Assembly (NCBI GenBank): GCA_964486935.1
Contig: CAZAPG010000001.1
Span: 1 to 64,000 of the forward strand
DNA: 64,000 nt
Direction of reading: 5' to 3'
Source: CAZAPG01 sp964486935
Lineage (GTDB): Bacteria > Chloroflexota > Anaerolineae > 4572-78 > J111
This document shows positions 33,401 through 42,200 of the stretch, piece after piece; the first letter of the stretch is position 1; each line of letters begins with the position of its first letter. The notes below the pieces were generated by a model. That model was not told where the DNA came from and searched no databases. It worked only from the letters and a program-made list of their open reading frames with translations. A program made the position numbers and the translations under genes.

Positions 33401-34220
33401 CGGCGGGCAAGAGTTGGGCTTTGCCTCTGATATTGAGCTGATGTTTATTTTTGATGGCGGCGGCCGCACCAGCGGCCCCAGGGTTATCACCACCGCCGAG
33501 TATTACAGCAAACTGGTGCAGGAAGTCAGCCAAATTATCCAATCCAAGCGAGAGGGGATTTTTGAGGTTGACCTGCAACTGCGGCCATACGGCAAAGCGG
33601 GCAGCATGGCCGTATCGCTGGAGTCTTTTGCCCGTTACTTTGGGCTGCGGGGCGACGCCTGGCCTTACGAACGGCAGGCGCTGGTCAAACTGCGCCCTAT
33701 CGCCGGCGATTTGAAGTTCGGCATGAAAATCGTCAAATTGCGAGATGAAATTATCTTTACCGGCGAACCGTTTGACGTATCGGCTATGCGGGCCATGCGC
33801 GAGCGCCAGCTTCGGCATCTGGTAACGGCGGGAACCGTCAATGCCAAATTTAGCCCCGGCGGGCTGGTCGATGTAGAATATCTGGTGCAGGGTTTGCAAA
33901 TTACCCACGGCCACCAAAACCCCAGCCTGCGCCACCCTAACACGGCCAGAGCCATGCAAGCCCTGGCTGCCGCCGGACACATTGCTGCCGAGGATTATCC
34001 CCGCTTGCGTACAGCGCATATCTTTTTGCGACGCCTCATCAACGCCCTGCGCATGGTGCGCGGCAATGCCAAAGATTTGACCGTGCCCGCCCCCGCCGAC
34101 GAGGAATTTGCCTTTCTGGCCCGACGCCTGGATTACGGTAGCGATATATCGGCCTTGCAACAGGATTTAACCGGCCATACCACCTTTGTGCATGAGCTTA
34201 ACCAGCGGCTGTTAAGTTGA
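30498..34220 (+). CDS. glnE: Glutamine synthetase adenylyltransferase with two inserted ACT-like domains
   Basis: The 1240-residue protein has both halves of GlnE. The N-terminal half carries GKLGGGEVNYSSDIDLIF from about 230; the C-terminal half carries GKCGGQELGFASDIELMF from about 963, with DIE in place of the usual DxD. In E. coli (946 aa) the first half removes and the second half adds AMP on glutamine synthetase. Between them, from about 520 to 800, is extra sequence with two ACT-like modules: WRVTIIGYDFMGELSIICGL near 564 and HTVLRIDALDTVGFLYEFTN near 710, the latter very like the ACT repeats of GlnD. ACT domains bind amino acids, so this GlnE may sense glutamine itself. It begins 3 bases after the Vps62-like gene and ends before tandem terminators. 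Confidence 0.93.
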   Translation: MITALYSNSASLLQSQLSDDKIKNLLAPVGFSDPPGAYRCLQRIAGHSPQARGALAESLPALLIALAATANPNRVLVNFERFIQSAPNPTGQLEYLAQNPRGFEILFTLFTGSQFLTEILLRHPEYFEQLIDHKRLSQPKTARQLQRQAQAALKPYLSAESGDLEALNALRRFQRQELLRIGACDLLGLLDLPTVTAQLSRLANSLTQACLSLAARQTQTDPRGFVVIAMGKLGGGEVNYSSDIDLIFLAQSEANRHIQLGQRLIDALTRNTGEGFLYRVDMRLRPWGGVGALVYSVDAHLTYLQSHAGLWEKQALLKARPIAGNLALGQEFLRRATPLIFNTDGQPVRAEIHKLKQRIEEQLRRNGRGWGEVKLGQGSIRDIEFVTQYLQLAHGNGEKIAQLNSPNTLTALANLAAAGLLPTDEYRMLVDGYIFLRTVEHHLQLMHYRQTHTLPTDPRALDHLAHRLGFQGDKAGQKFTARYKQHSAVIRAVYQRHLANQEQPMDNPTQNKPAPNVLPLLTRMHPSYAEIFSEADIERHASLIEQLVNENELVKVEASPLDEEHWRVTIIGYDFMGELSIICGLLFVYGFNIVDGNVFTYGPALNRPQPARPRTRWAGKPAKDGSRRKIVDVFTVRKIETSLPPDSSGEAVWSRYTRDLAALLRRLERGEQREAQGELAKRVAVALPHIPGAANQLLPVDIEIDNDASERHTVLRIDALDTVGFLYEFTNALALSGINVRRMVVASVGNRAQDILYVTNTQGEKITSPDKQQELRVATVLIKHFTHLLPRSPNPESALLNFRELIGRLFMRPDWPTEIASLEQPKVLGTLARLLGVSDFLWHDFLRMQYANLFPVLKDVESLARQKSKADLREELAITLVQASKGQPQRDALNAFKDREMFRIDMRQIEGHIGEFGQFSTELTDLTEVVVEAATRLAAEELRADFGLARAENGREACPLSVCALGKCGGQELGFASDIELMFIFDGGGRTSGPRVITTAEYYSKLVQEVSQIIQSKREGIFEVDLQLRPYGKAGSMAVSLESFARYFGLRGDAWPYERQALVKLRPIAGDLKFGMKIVKLRDEIIFTGEPFDVSAMRAMRERQLRHLVTAGTVNAKFSPGGLVDVEYLVQGLQITHGHQNPSLRHPNTARAMQALAAAGHIAAEDYPRLRTAHIFLRRLINALRMVRGNAKDLTVPAPADEEFAFLARRLDYGSDISALQQDLTGHTTFVHELNQRLLS

Positions 34221-34242
34221 GCCGTTCTTTTACCAGCTACTC

Positions 34243-34277
34243 AAGACCTCAAAGGTTTCAAAAACCTTTGAGGTCTT
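34243..34277 (+). terminator. Hairpin after glnE containing palindromic repeat copy 2
   Basis: AAGACCTCAAAGGTTT (34243-34258) pairs perfectly over 16 bp with AAACCTTTGAGGTCTT (34262-34277). It shares its core with 29222-29248. The T-run is short, but a second terminator follows at once. Confidence 0.6.
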
Positions 34278-34280
34278 CAT

Positions 34281-34312
34281 AAAGAGCCTGCCACATCACA
34301 GGCTCTTTTTTT
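34281..34312 (+). terminator. Intrinsic terminator after glnE
   Basis: AAAGAGCCTG (34281-34290) pairs with CAGGCTCTTT (34299-34308), and the run continues to eight T residues. This is the main stop of the Vps62-like/glnE transcript. Confidence 0.88.
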
Positions 34313-34425
34313 GGGGTCTGTCCCAAATTTTGGGAACAGACCGGGGGGCGCGGGGGTATCCCCCCGAATCCCCCCTGCCGAAGGTGCCCCAAATTCCTAA
34401 AATTTGGGACGCACCCTTTTTTTGA
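34313..34425. repeat. G/C-run multi-hairpin repeat, copy B, ending in a T-run
   Basis: The element has related ends: GTCCCAAATTTTGGGA on the left (34319-34334) and, on the minus strand, GTCCCAAATTTTAGGA at the right (34410 leftwards). The middle is GGGGGTATCCCCCC and AATCCCCCCTGCCGAAGG. The right arm GGTGC...GCACC (34383-34415) followed by TTTTTTT can also act as a terminator. A diverged relative lies at 22553-22612. Confidence 0.45.
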
Positions 34426-34432
34426 TAAGGGT

Positions 34433-34460
34433 TTGATTTTTTAGCTTATAGAAGTAAAAT
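34433..34460 (+). promoter_or_regulatory. Candidate promoter of DUF2298 gene (leaderless)
   Basis: TTGATT (34433-34438), 16 bases, TAAAAT (34455-34460). The start would fall about 6 bases before ATG 34473, and there is no ribosome site, as for the paralogue at 24529. Confidence 0.4.
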
Positions 34461-34472
34461 CCTCTATTTGTA

Positions 34473-37031
34473 ATGGAACTAACCGCTCTGTTTGTCTGGT
34501 GGCTAATTATCTTAATATTTGGGCTGGTGGGCTGGCCGCTGGCCTTTTGCCTGTTGCGCCACCTGCCCGACCGGGGTTTTGCCTTTGCTCGCCCGGTGGG
34601 GTTTTTGTTGGTTGGCTACGTTCTGTGGCTGGGCGCCAGCTTTAGGATACTGCAAAATAACGCAGGCGGCATAATTATGGCCCTGTTCATTGTAGCTGTG
34701 GTGGGTTTTGTCTGGCGCCGGCAGCAAGTGCAGGGTGGGGACCCCTCGCTGCTGGCATGGCTTAGGCAAGAGTGGCGCTATGCCCTGGCCGTAGAGTTGC
34801 TTTTCAGCCTGGCTTTTGTCGGCTGGGCTATTTACAAAGCCTACAACCCCAACATCGAAACCGCCGGCGGCGAAAAGTGGATGGAAATCGCCTTTATCAA
34901 CGGTATTTTGCGCAGCGACTACTTTCCGCCGCAAGACCCGTGGCTGTCGGGCTTTGGCATTAGCTACTACTACTTTGGTTATGTGCTGATGGCCGCCGCC
35001 ACGCAGCTCACCGGCCTCGTTTCAACCACCGCCTTCAACCTCTATATTCCAACCCTCTTTGCCATGACCTTGACCGGCGCGTTGGGTCTTGTAGCCAGTC
35101 TGGTAACGTTATACAATAAACAAACTCCCAACCCCCAATCCCCAATTACCAATTACCAATTACAATTGCCCGCCCTGGCCACCGGCCTGCTCGGTTCTCT
35201 GTTTGTGGGGGTGATGGGTAATTTGATTGGCGTGCTGGAAGTGCTGCACAAGCGCGGTCTGCTGCCTGCCGGGTTTTGGGTCTGGCTCGATATCCGCGAT
35301 TTGAAAGTGCCGCCCGAACCCGGCCAAAGCTGGATTCCCGACCGTTTCATCTGGTGGTGGCGCGGCTCTCGCGTGCTGACCGATTACACCCTGACCGGCC
35401 GGGAGCAAGAGGTTATTGACGAGTTTCCCTTTTTTAGCTTTTTGCTGGGCGACGTCCATCCCCACGTGCTGGCCCTGCCCTTTGTGCTGCTGGTTACGGC
35501 GCTGGCGCTAAATTTGCTGGTCAACCCGACTGCCAAAGAGTTGGCCGCTGCGCCGGGGCCGGCGGATAGGCTGTTTGACCAATTGCGCCAGATAGTGGCC
35601 GGTGGCTGGCAATCGCTACGGGCCGCTGCCGGCGGGCGAATGGGGGTGTTGCTGTACGCTATTGCGGTTGGCGGCCTGAGCTTTTTGAACACCTGGGATT
35701 TTCCCATCTACCTGAGCGTGGTGGGGCTGGCTTTGATGGCCTGGCTGGCCTTGCGCCGCGCCAATTGGGAGCAGGTTTTGTGGCCGGGCGCCGTGGGAAC
35801 TCTGCTATTAGGAGTCATCGGCTTTATACTGTACCTGCCATTTTACGCCACTTTTCAATCTCAGGCGCAGGGTATTTTACCCAATCTGTGGAACCCCACC
35901 CGGTTGCCTCAATTTTTAGTTTTCTTTGGGCCATTTCTGGTGGCGGCCATTATGCTGCTGTTGATACTGGCTGACAAAAGTGATGGCTGGAAAAAGCATC
36001 TCGGCTGGAGCGTGCCGCTGACGGTGCTGGGGCCGCCGTTGCTGATGATGGTCGTGCTGGTGGGGCTGCTGGTTAGCCCGGCGGGCCGGGCCTATATCGA
36101 GGGTATCCTCAACAACCCCGAAATCCAAACCATAATCGGCAATAGCACCGTCGGCGCGCTGATGCAAGAGTCGCTGGGGCGGCGCGTCGCCAACCCCTTT
36201 ACATTCTTGCTGCTGGGCGGGTTGCTGGGCTGGGTGCTGGCCTTGCTGGTCGGCTTGAGCCGGCCACGCCAACATCCGCCTGGGCAAAATAGCCAGTGGC
36301 TGATTGAAAAATTTGTGATGATTTTGCTGGTGGTCGGTCTGGGGTTGCCGCTGGTGGTCGAATTTATCTACCTGCGCGATAATTTTGGTATTCGGATGAA
36401 TACTGTCTTTAAGTTCTACTTTCAGGCCTGGGTGTTGCTGGCGCTGGCTGCGGCCTTTGCGGTGTATTATGTCTCAAAAAATCTGCGGAGTGTTCCGGCG
36501 CTGGCCTGGCAGGCGGCCATGCTGCTGCTGGTGGCCGGCGGCATGGTCTACCCCGTTTTAGCCACGCTCGATAAAGCCAACTACTTTCAAGATGACCCCA
36601 CGCTCAACGGCATTGCCTGGATATCTCGCTTTCGACCCGGAGATTATGCGGCTATTGAGTGGCTGCGCCAAAACGCGCTTGACGATTCGGTAATTTTGGA
36701 AGCGCCTGGCTCCGGCTATGCCGCTTACCAGTACACCAGCCGCGTTTCGGCCATGACCGGGCTGCCCACGCTGCTGGGCTGGGGCGGGCATCAGAGCCAG
36801 TGGCGCGGCAACTACGATGAACCGGCCCGCCGCGAGCCGGATATCGACCGGCTGTACAATACCCCGGATGTGCAAGAGGCCCGGCAATTGCTAGACAAAT
36901 ATAATATTACCTATGTTTATGTAGGGCCGCTGGAGCGCGAACGATATTCTCCGCAGGGGTTGGCCAAGTTTAAGCAGATTATGGATGTTGTTTTTCAGCA
37001 GGATGACGTAATTATTTACAAGCGCCGCTGA
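34473..37031 (+). CDS. DUF2298 (Chlor_Arch_YYY) membrane protein
   Basis: The 852-residue protein matches the C-terminal half of the fusion at 24529. It has about 14 membrane helices, the signature DEFPFFSFLLGDVHPHV near 310, RDNFGIRMNTVFKFYFQAW near 632-650, and a soluble end with MTGLPTLLGWGGHQSQW and YVYVGPLERERYS. This family occurs in Chloroflexota and archaea and is predicted to transfer sugars from a polyprenol carrier; the acceptor is unknown. A heptanucleotide repeat (35127-35166) is translated in a loop near residue 220. It is followed by two more GT39-type genes, suggesting a cell-surface glycosylation cluster. Confidence 0.85.
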   Translation: MELTALFVWWLIILIFGLVGWPLAFCLLRHLPDRGFAFARPVGFLLVGYVLWLGASFRILQNNAGGIIMALFIVAVVGFVWRRQQVQGGDPSLLAWLRQEWRYALAVELLFSLAFVGWAIYKAYNPNIETAGGEKWMEIAFINGILRSDYFPPQDPWLSGFGISYYYFGYVLMAAATQLTGLVSTTAFNLYIPTLFAMTLTGALGLVASLVTLYNKQTPNPQSPITNYQLQLPALATGLLGSLFVGVMGNLIGVLEVLHKRGLLPAGFWVWLDIRDLKVPPEPGQSWIPDRFIWWWRGSRVLTDYTLTGREQEVIDEFPFFSFLLGDVHPHVLALPFVLLVTALALNLLVNPTAKELAAAPGPADRLFDQLRQIVAGGWQSLRAAAGGRMGVLLYAIAVGGLSFLNTWDFPIYLSVVGLALMAWLALRRANWEQVLWPGAVGTLLLGVIGFILYLPFYATFQSQAQGILPNLWNPTRLPQFLVFFGPFLVAAIMLLLILADKSDGWKKHLGWSVPLTVLGPPLLMMVVLVGLLVSPAGRAYIEGILNNPEIQTIIGNSTVGALMQESLGRRVANPFTFLLLGGLLGWVLALLVGLSRPRQHPPGQNSQWLIEKFVMILLVVGLGLPLVVEFIYLRDNFGIRMNTVFKFYFQAWVLLALAAAFAVYYVSKNLRSVPALAWQAAMLLLVAGGMVYPVLATLDKANYFQDDPTLNGIAWISRFRPGDYAAIEWLRQNALDDSVILEAPGSGYAAYQYTSRVSAMTGLPTLLGWGGHQSQWRGNYDEPARREPDIDRLYNTPDVQEARQLLDKYNITYVYVGPLERERYSPQGLAKFKQIMDVVFQQDDVIIYKRR
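35127..35166. repeat. Heptanucleotide tandem repeat within coding sequence
   Basis: CCCAACC, CCCAATC, CCCAATT, ACCAATT, ACCAATT, ACAATT: period-7 copies, like the short tandem repeats of filamentous cyanobacteria. They are translated in frame in a loop. Confidence 0.7.
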
Positions 37032-37100
37032 TTTTTTCTTGATACCGTGTCATACTTTTGCAGGTTCAGCCCATCTAAACTATGATGAACTGACTCGCAA

Positions 37101-37255
37101 CTTATCAGGACATACGCAATTGAGTGCTCAAAACGCCGCTTCGATACGGCTATCGCCTACTCAGCATGCGTTTTGAGCACTTTGCAGCCTAAGTAGCCCT
37201 GCGACCGAAAGGAGTGGGCGTATCGAAGGCTGCAAAGTGCGTAAGTCCTGCTTAT
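37101..37255. mobile_element. 145-bp MITE with 13-bp inverted ends and 5-bp target duplication
   Basis: The element spans 37106-37250. Its left end is CAGGACATACGCA (37106-37118); the complement of the right end (37250-37238) is CAGGACTTACGCA, one mismatch. CTTAT directly flanks both sides (37101-37105 and 37251-37255), a target-site duplication. Internal inverted pairs include AGTGCTCAAAACGC with GCGTTTTGAGCACT (about 37123-37136 and 37168-37181) and CTTCGATACG with CGTATCGAAG. It has no coding capacity. Its right end lies about 15 bases before the ribosome site of the next gene, so it could affect that gene's expression. The helper transposase is not in the window. Confidence 0.8.
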
Positions 37256-37274
37256 ATCAAAATTGGAGTTGCTA

Positions 37275-39146
37275 TTGGCCACAAAGATAAAATCCAAACT
37301 CGACCCGCCGTCCGCGCAGCCAATCGAGACGCCACCTGTTCAGGCTATATCCGAAACTGCCGCCTTACCCTGGCTCACGTTAGAAACCGGACTATATGGC
37401 CTGATTCTGTTGGCAGGAATCGCCCTGCGGTTATGGAACCTGGGGCGCTACCCGCTATCCGGCGCAGAGGCGGAACACAGTTTGGCGGCGCTGCGCCTGT
37501 ACCAGGGCCAGCCGTTAGACGCCGATATTTACAGCCCGCTGCTGGTCTCGCTTAACAGTTTTATTTTTTTGCTGTTTTACCACAGCGATGCCACCGCCCG
37601 CCTGGTCACAGTTGTGTTGGGGAGTGTTTTGGTTATATTACCGTTGACCTTTCGCCGCCAGCTTGGCCGGCGAGTGTGCCTGCTGGCTTCGGCGCTGCTG
37701 GCTATTTCGCCCTCGGCTGTTTTTCTGTCGCGCACAATCAACAGCGAAATTATTGTGGCCGCCGGCGCATTGATGATGGCTGCCGGTTTTTTTAACTGGG
37801 CTGAAACCGGCCGGCGCGACTGGCTTTTTTTGCTGGCCGGTGGAACTGCCGTTTTGCTGACCGCCGGGCCAATGGCCTACTCGATAGTGTTGATATTTGC
37901 CCTTGTGGCGCTGGCCAAATTAGCCGATTTCAGAACATTGTGGAGCCAGGGCCTGGCGTTGGCCGCTCAAACCGAAGCATCTGCGCCCGCCAACAAGTCG
38001 GACCAAACTGGCCCAACCCTGCCGCCGAGTATGCAACAGGCCGGTATCTTTTTGCTGGTCGCCTTAATTTTGCTGGCTACGGCGGCCACCTTCAACCTGA
38101 GCGGCCTGGGCGTAACCACCGGCCTCTTCGCCAACTGGCTCAGCCGGTTGGGGGTGCAGGCCCAACCCAACGCCGGGTTCAATGCCGTTTTTTTGCTAAC
38201 GATTTATGAACCGCTCCTGGTGGTGGCCGGGCTGGTAGGGTTGGCTTTTGCCCTGTTGGGCGGCAACCTGCTGCGCTTTAGTTTTGCCGTCTGGTTTGTA
38301 GCCGCGCTCATTTTAGACCTGCTCATGGGCGGACGCCCTGACGGCAACGTGATTTTGGCCGTAATTCCGCTGGCTTTTTTGGCCGCCTCTGCTCTGGCCG
38401 GGTTGTGGGCCGGGCTGGAGTACCGGGCCAGTTGGAGCAACGAGGGCGTTATTTTGGCCTCGGGGTTGGTGATTATTGCCTTTGGCTACATTGGGCTAAC
38501 CGGCTGGCTGGACAGACTCTGCGCCACCGACGATACTTTTTGCCGGCTTGCATGGCTTCAGGCGGTGGCGGCGCTGTCGCTGTTTGGGGTGATTGTGGCC
38601 TTTTTTGGCTTTGTCAACAACCCCGGCGTTGCTCTGCGAGGCGCGGCCATTACCGGCGTGGCTGTGGGGCTACTGGCGACGATTAGCATTGGCTGGCGTT
38701 TGAATTTTGGCCCGTTGATGAATTTGGGCTACCAGCCGCTGGCCGGCATCCCCGCCTCAACCGAACTGGCGGCGCTGAGAAATACGCTGGTCGGCGAGTC
38801 GACTGTGCGAGCGGGGGATAAAGCATTGCTGGATATTTTGTGGGCTGGGCCGCCAAATCCGGCGTTAAGCTGGCAACTGCGCGATTTTAACGGCTTGACT
38901 CAAGCCAGCAGCCTGCCAGAGGCTCCAACCACCTCGGCTGTTATTACGCCCACGCCCGCCGCAAACTCCGGCCAGGAATTCAACCTGGGCGAAACCTACA
39001 TTGGCCAGGATTTTGCCATCGACGCTGTCTGGTCGCCGGTGGGGCTGAGTCCCAAAGATTTAATTGACTGGCTGATTTACCGCGAGGCCAAAACCCGCCC
39101 CGATGGCAACAAGATTATTTTGTGGCTGCGCCTGAACCGGGGCTAA
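37275..39146 (+). CDS. GT39-like membrane glycosyltransferase
   Basis: I chose the TTG at 37275 (MATKIKSK) because GGAG lies 6 bases upstream; it gives about 623 residues. After a polar N-terminus of about 45 residues the protein has 12-13 membrane helices and a C-terminal soluble part. The first loop NLGRYPLSGAEAEHSLAAL resembles the acidic first loop of GT-C enzymes, but the usual DE pair reads EAE. The SRTINSEIIVAAGALMMAAG segment matches the GT39/PMT_2 core. It is probably a dolichol/polyprenol-phosphate sugar transferase or an inactive partner. It lies between a MITE and the TIGR03663-type gene 71 bases downstream. Confidence 0.75.
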   Translation: MATKIKSKLDPPSAQPIETPPVQAISETAALPWLTLETGLYGLILLAGIALRLWNLGRYPLSGAEAEHSLAALRLYQGQPLDADIYSPLLVSLNSFIFLLFYHSDATARLVTVVLGSVLVILPLTFRRQLGRRVCLLASALLAISPSAVFLSRTINSEIIVAAGALMMAAGFFNWAETGRRDWLFLLAGGTAVLLTAGPMAYSIVLIFALVALAKLADFRTLWSQGLALAAQTEASAPANKSDQTGPTLPPSMQQAGIFLLVALILLATAATFNLSGLGVTTGLFANWLSRLGVQAQPNAGFNAVFLLTIYEPLLVVAGLVGLAFALLGGNLLRFSFAVWFVAALILDLLMGGRPDGNVILAVIPLAFLAASALAGLWAGLEYRASWSNEGVILASGLVIIAFGYIGLTGWLDRLCATDDTFCRLAWLQAVAALSLFGVIVAFFGFVNNPGVALRGAAITGVAVGLLATISIGWRLNFGPLMNLGYQPLAGIPASTELAALRNTLVGESTVRAGDKALLDILWAGPPNPALSWQLRDFNGLTQASSLPEAPTTSAVITPTPAANSGQEFNLGETYIGQDFAIDAVWSPVGLSPKDLIDWLIYREAKTRPDGNKIILWLRLNRG

Positions 39147-39217
39147 ATTTTAATTCATCTGTAATGATTAAATGATACCCTACATGCTTAAAAAGATTAC
39201 CGCTTGATGAGGAAATT

Positions 39218-42200
39218 ATGACTGCCAAAAGCGAATCGCTGCCAAAAAGAATCAGCCTTGACACGCCGATAACCCACCTGTTTGCGCTCAATTGGGAAAT
39301 AGCCTTATACGCCGCCATGTTTGTGGTGGCGGTTGTCACCCGCTTTTACAATTTGGGCGCGCGGGTGATGAGTCACGATGAAAGCCTGCACACCCTCTAC
39401 TCCTGGAATTTATACGCCGGCAAAGGCTACCAGCATGACCCGTTGATGCACGGCCCGTTTTTGTTTCACATCAATGCGCTCATCTACTTTTTATTTGGCG
39501 ATAACGATTTTACGGCGCGTATTTCTGTGGCCCTGTTTGGCTGCGCCCTGGTAATTTTGCCCTACTGGTTTCGCCCCTGGCTGGGGCGAGTTGGGGCGCT
39601 GTCAACCGCGTTCATGCTGTTGATTTCGCCGGGAATTTTGTACTACAGCCGCTACATTCGCAACGAAGCCTATGTCAATGTGTGGACTCTTTTAATGATT
39701 CTGGCCTTTTTTCAATACATGCGCACGCGGGCCGCTCGCTGGTTGTATGTGGGGGCGCTGGCCGTCAGCCTGATGGTGGCCACCAAAGAAGTGGCTTATA
39801 TTCATGGCTTTATCGGCATTACTTTTATTGTCATGGCCTTTTTGTGGGAGAGTTTGCCCGCGTTTCGCCGGCAAATGCTCAACTACGTTCTGCTGGGCCT
39901 GATGTTTGCGCTCATTGCGGCCACCACCTACATGGTTATTCAGGCCGATGAACTGACCGTTATCCCCGCCGAAGACGGCTCTGGCGGCTTTAACCCCTGG
40001 CGCATCATCGACGTGATGATTATGATTACGGGGCTGCTGGGCGGCATGCTGCTGGTTCAACTGGGGGTAGACCGGTATAACCGCCCGGTGACGCAATTTT
40101 TGCAAAGCCTGTTTACCCGGTGGAGCCTTATTGGCAAGGCTGCCCTGGCCGCTCTGGTTGTATTTGTGCTGTTGTATACCACCTTCTTTACCAATATTGG
40201 CGGCCTGTACAGCGGTTCTATTGGGGCCATTGTTTACTGGCTGGCCCAGCAAGAGGTGCAGCGCGGCGGGCAACCCTGGTATTACTATCTGTTTTTAGTG
40301 CCGCTGTATGAATTTTTACCCTTTTTTGTGGGACTCATCGGCGGGCTGGTCTATCTGGTTAAAGGCCACTTTCCCGACCACGGCGATGAACCCGTGCCCC
40401 AACCCGGCGAGTCGGCTCATGGCCGCGCGGCAGACTCCACAACCGAATACCCCTCGGATGGCGGCACCTTTGCGGCCTTTGTCATCTACTATTCATTGCT
40501 GGCGTTTATCATTTACAGCTGGGCCGGCGAAAAAATGCCCTGGCTCACCGTGCATATGACTTTGCCGCTCATCTTTTTATCGGGACATATCATTCAACGG
40601 GTGTTGGGCAATTTCAACTGGTCGGCGGCCCGGCAAAAAGGGGGATTGCTGCTGGGCGGCGCGCTGCTGCTCCTTCCGGCGGCGCTGATTGCTATTTTTT
40701 CGGCCCAGCCGTTCCGTAGCCAATCGCTGCAATCTATCGACGATACGCTTCAATTTATTGCCGGTATTGTAGTGCTGCTGATTTTAGGCTGGATTATCTG
40801 GCATTATGGTCAAAAGTTGGGCCGGGCGCTGGCTCTGCAAACGGCGTTTGTAACCGTCCTGCTGCTCCTGTCTTTGCTGACCATTCGCTTTAGCTGGCTG
40901 CTGAACTATGTAAATTACGATTACGTCAACGAGATTCTGGTTTACGCTCACGCCTCGCCCGATGTCAAGCTGGCCCTGGAGCAGATTGACGAAATCTCGC
41001 GCCGGACCGTGGGCGACAAAATGATTCGGGTGGCCTACGATAACGACTCAACCTGGCCGCTGGAATGGTACATGCGCGAGTACCCCAACCGCGTTTATTA
41101 CGGCGAAAACCCCACCCGCGATGCCATGGACTCGCCGGTGGTGATTGTTGGCTCGGCCAACGAGAACAAGGTTAAGCCCTATCTGGGCGAAAACTACACC
41201 CGCTTCCGCTACCGGCTGGTCTGGTGGCCTATGGAGGATTACAAAGGGCAAACCCTGCAAAAACTGTGGCAAACTTACGTTGCCGGCCCGCCCCCCGAAG
41301 ACCCCGCCATTGATACCGCCGAGGCCCAGGCCGCGCGCAAAATACTCGTCCGCGAAAATTGGCGCAAGCTGGGCAACATCATCTTTTACCGCCATTACGA
41401 AGATTACGACCTGAACGAATGGCCCTTTGTGCACCGTTTCTACGTGTACGTGCGCAACGATGTGCTCAACGATGTTTGGAATTACCAAAGCGGGCCAATT
41501 CAACTGACCACCGGCCCCACGGTTGACCCCTACGATGGCAAACGCACCGAGATTGACGCCCTGACCGCCTGGGGCAACGCCGGCAGCGGCGACGGCCAGT
41601 TTACTGCGCCGCGCGGGCTGGCCGTTGGCCCCGATGGTTCCCTTTACGTGGCCGACGCGGGCAACCACCGCATTCAGGTGTTTGACCAGGCCGGCAACTT
41701 TCTGTTTAAGTGGGGCAGCCAGGGCGCCGGCCCCGGCCAATTCAACGAGCCGTGGGGCATAGCAGTTGGCCCGGACGGGGCAGTTTATGTGGCCGATACC
41801 TGGAACCATCGCGTGCAGGTCTTCGGCCCCACCGGAGAGTACCGCACTGAATTTGGCGGCTTTGCCAATGTTCAGCACGATGCCCAGGCCGAGCCGGGTA
41901 AATTCTGGGGGCCGCGTGATATTGCCGTTGATGCTGCCGGCAACGTGTATATTACCGATACCGGCAACAAGCGCGTTCAAAAATTTACCGCTGATGGCCG
42001 CTTTTTGCAGGCCTGGGGCGGCGGCGGCATTATCCCCGGCAAATTTGAAGAACCGGTTGGCATTGATATTGACCCCCAGGGCAACATTTATGTGGCCGAC
42101 ACCTGGAACCGGCGCATCCAAAAATTCAACTCCGATTTTACCCCCCTGCTGCAATGGGAAGTGGCCGGCTGGGAAAGCGAGAGCGTGGTCAACAAACCCT

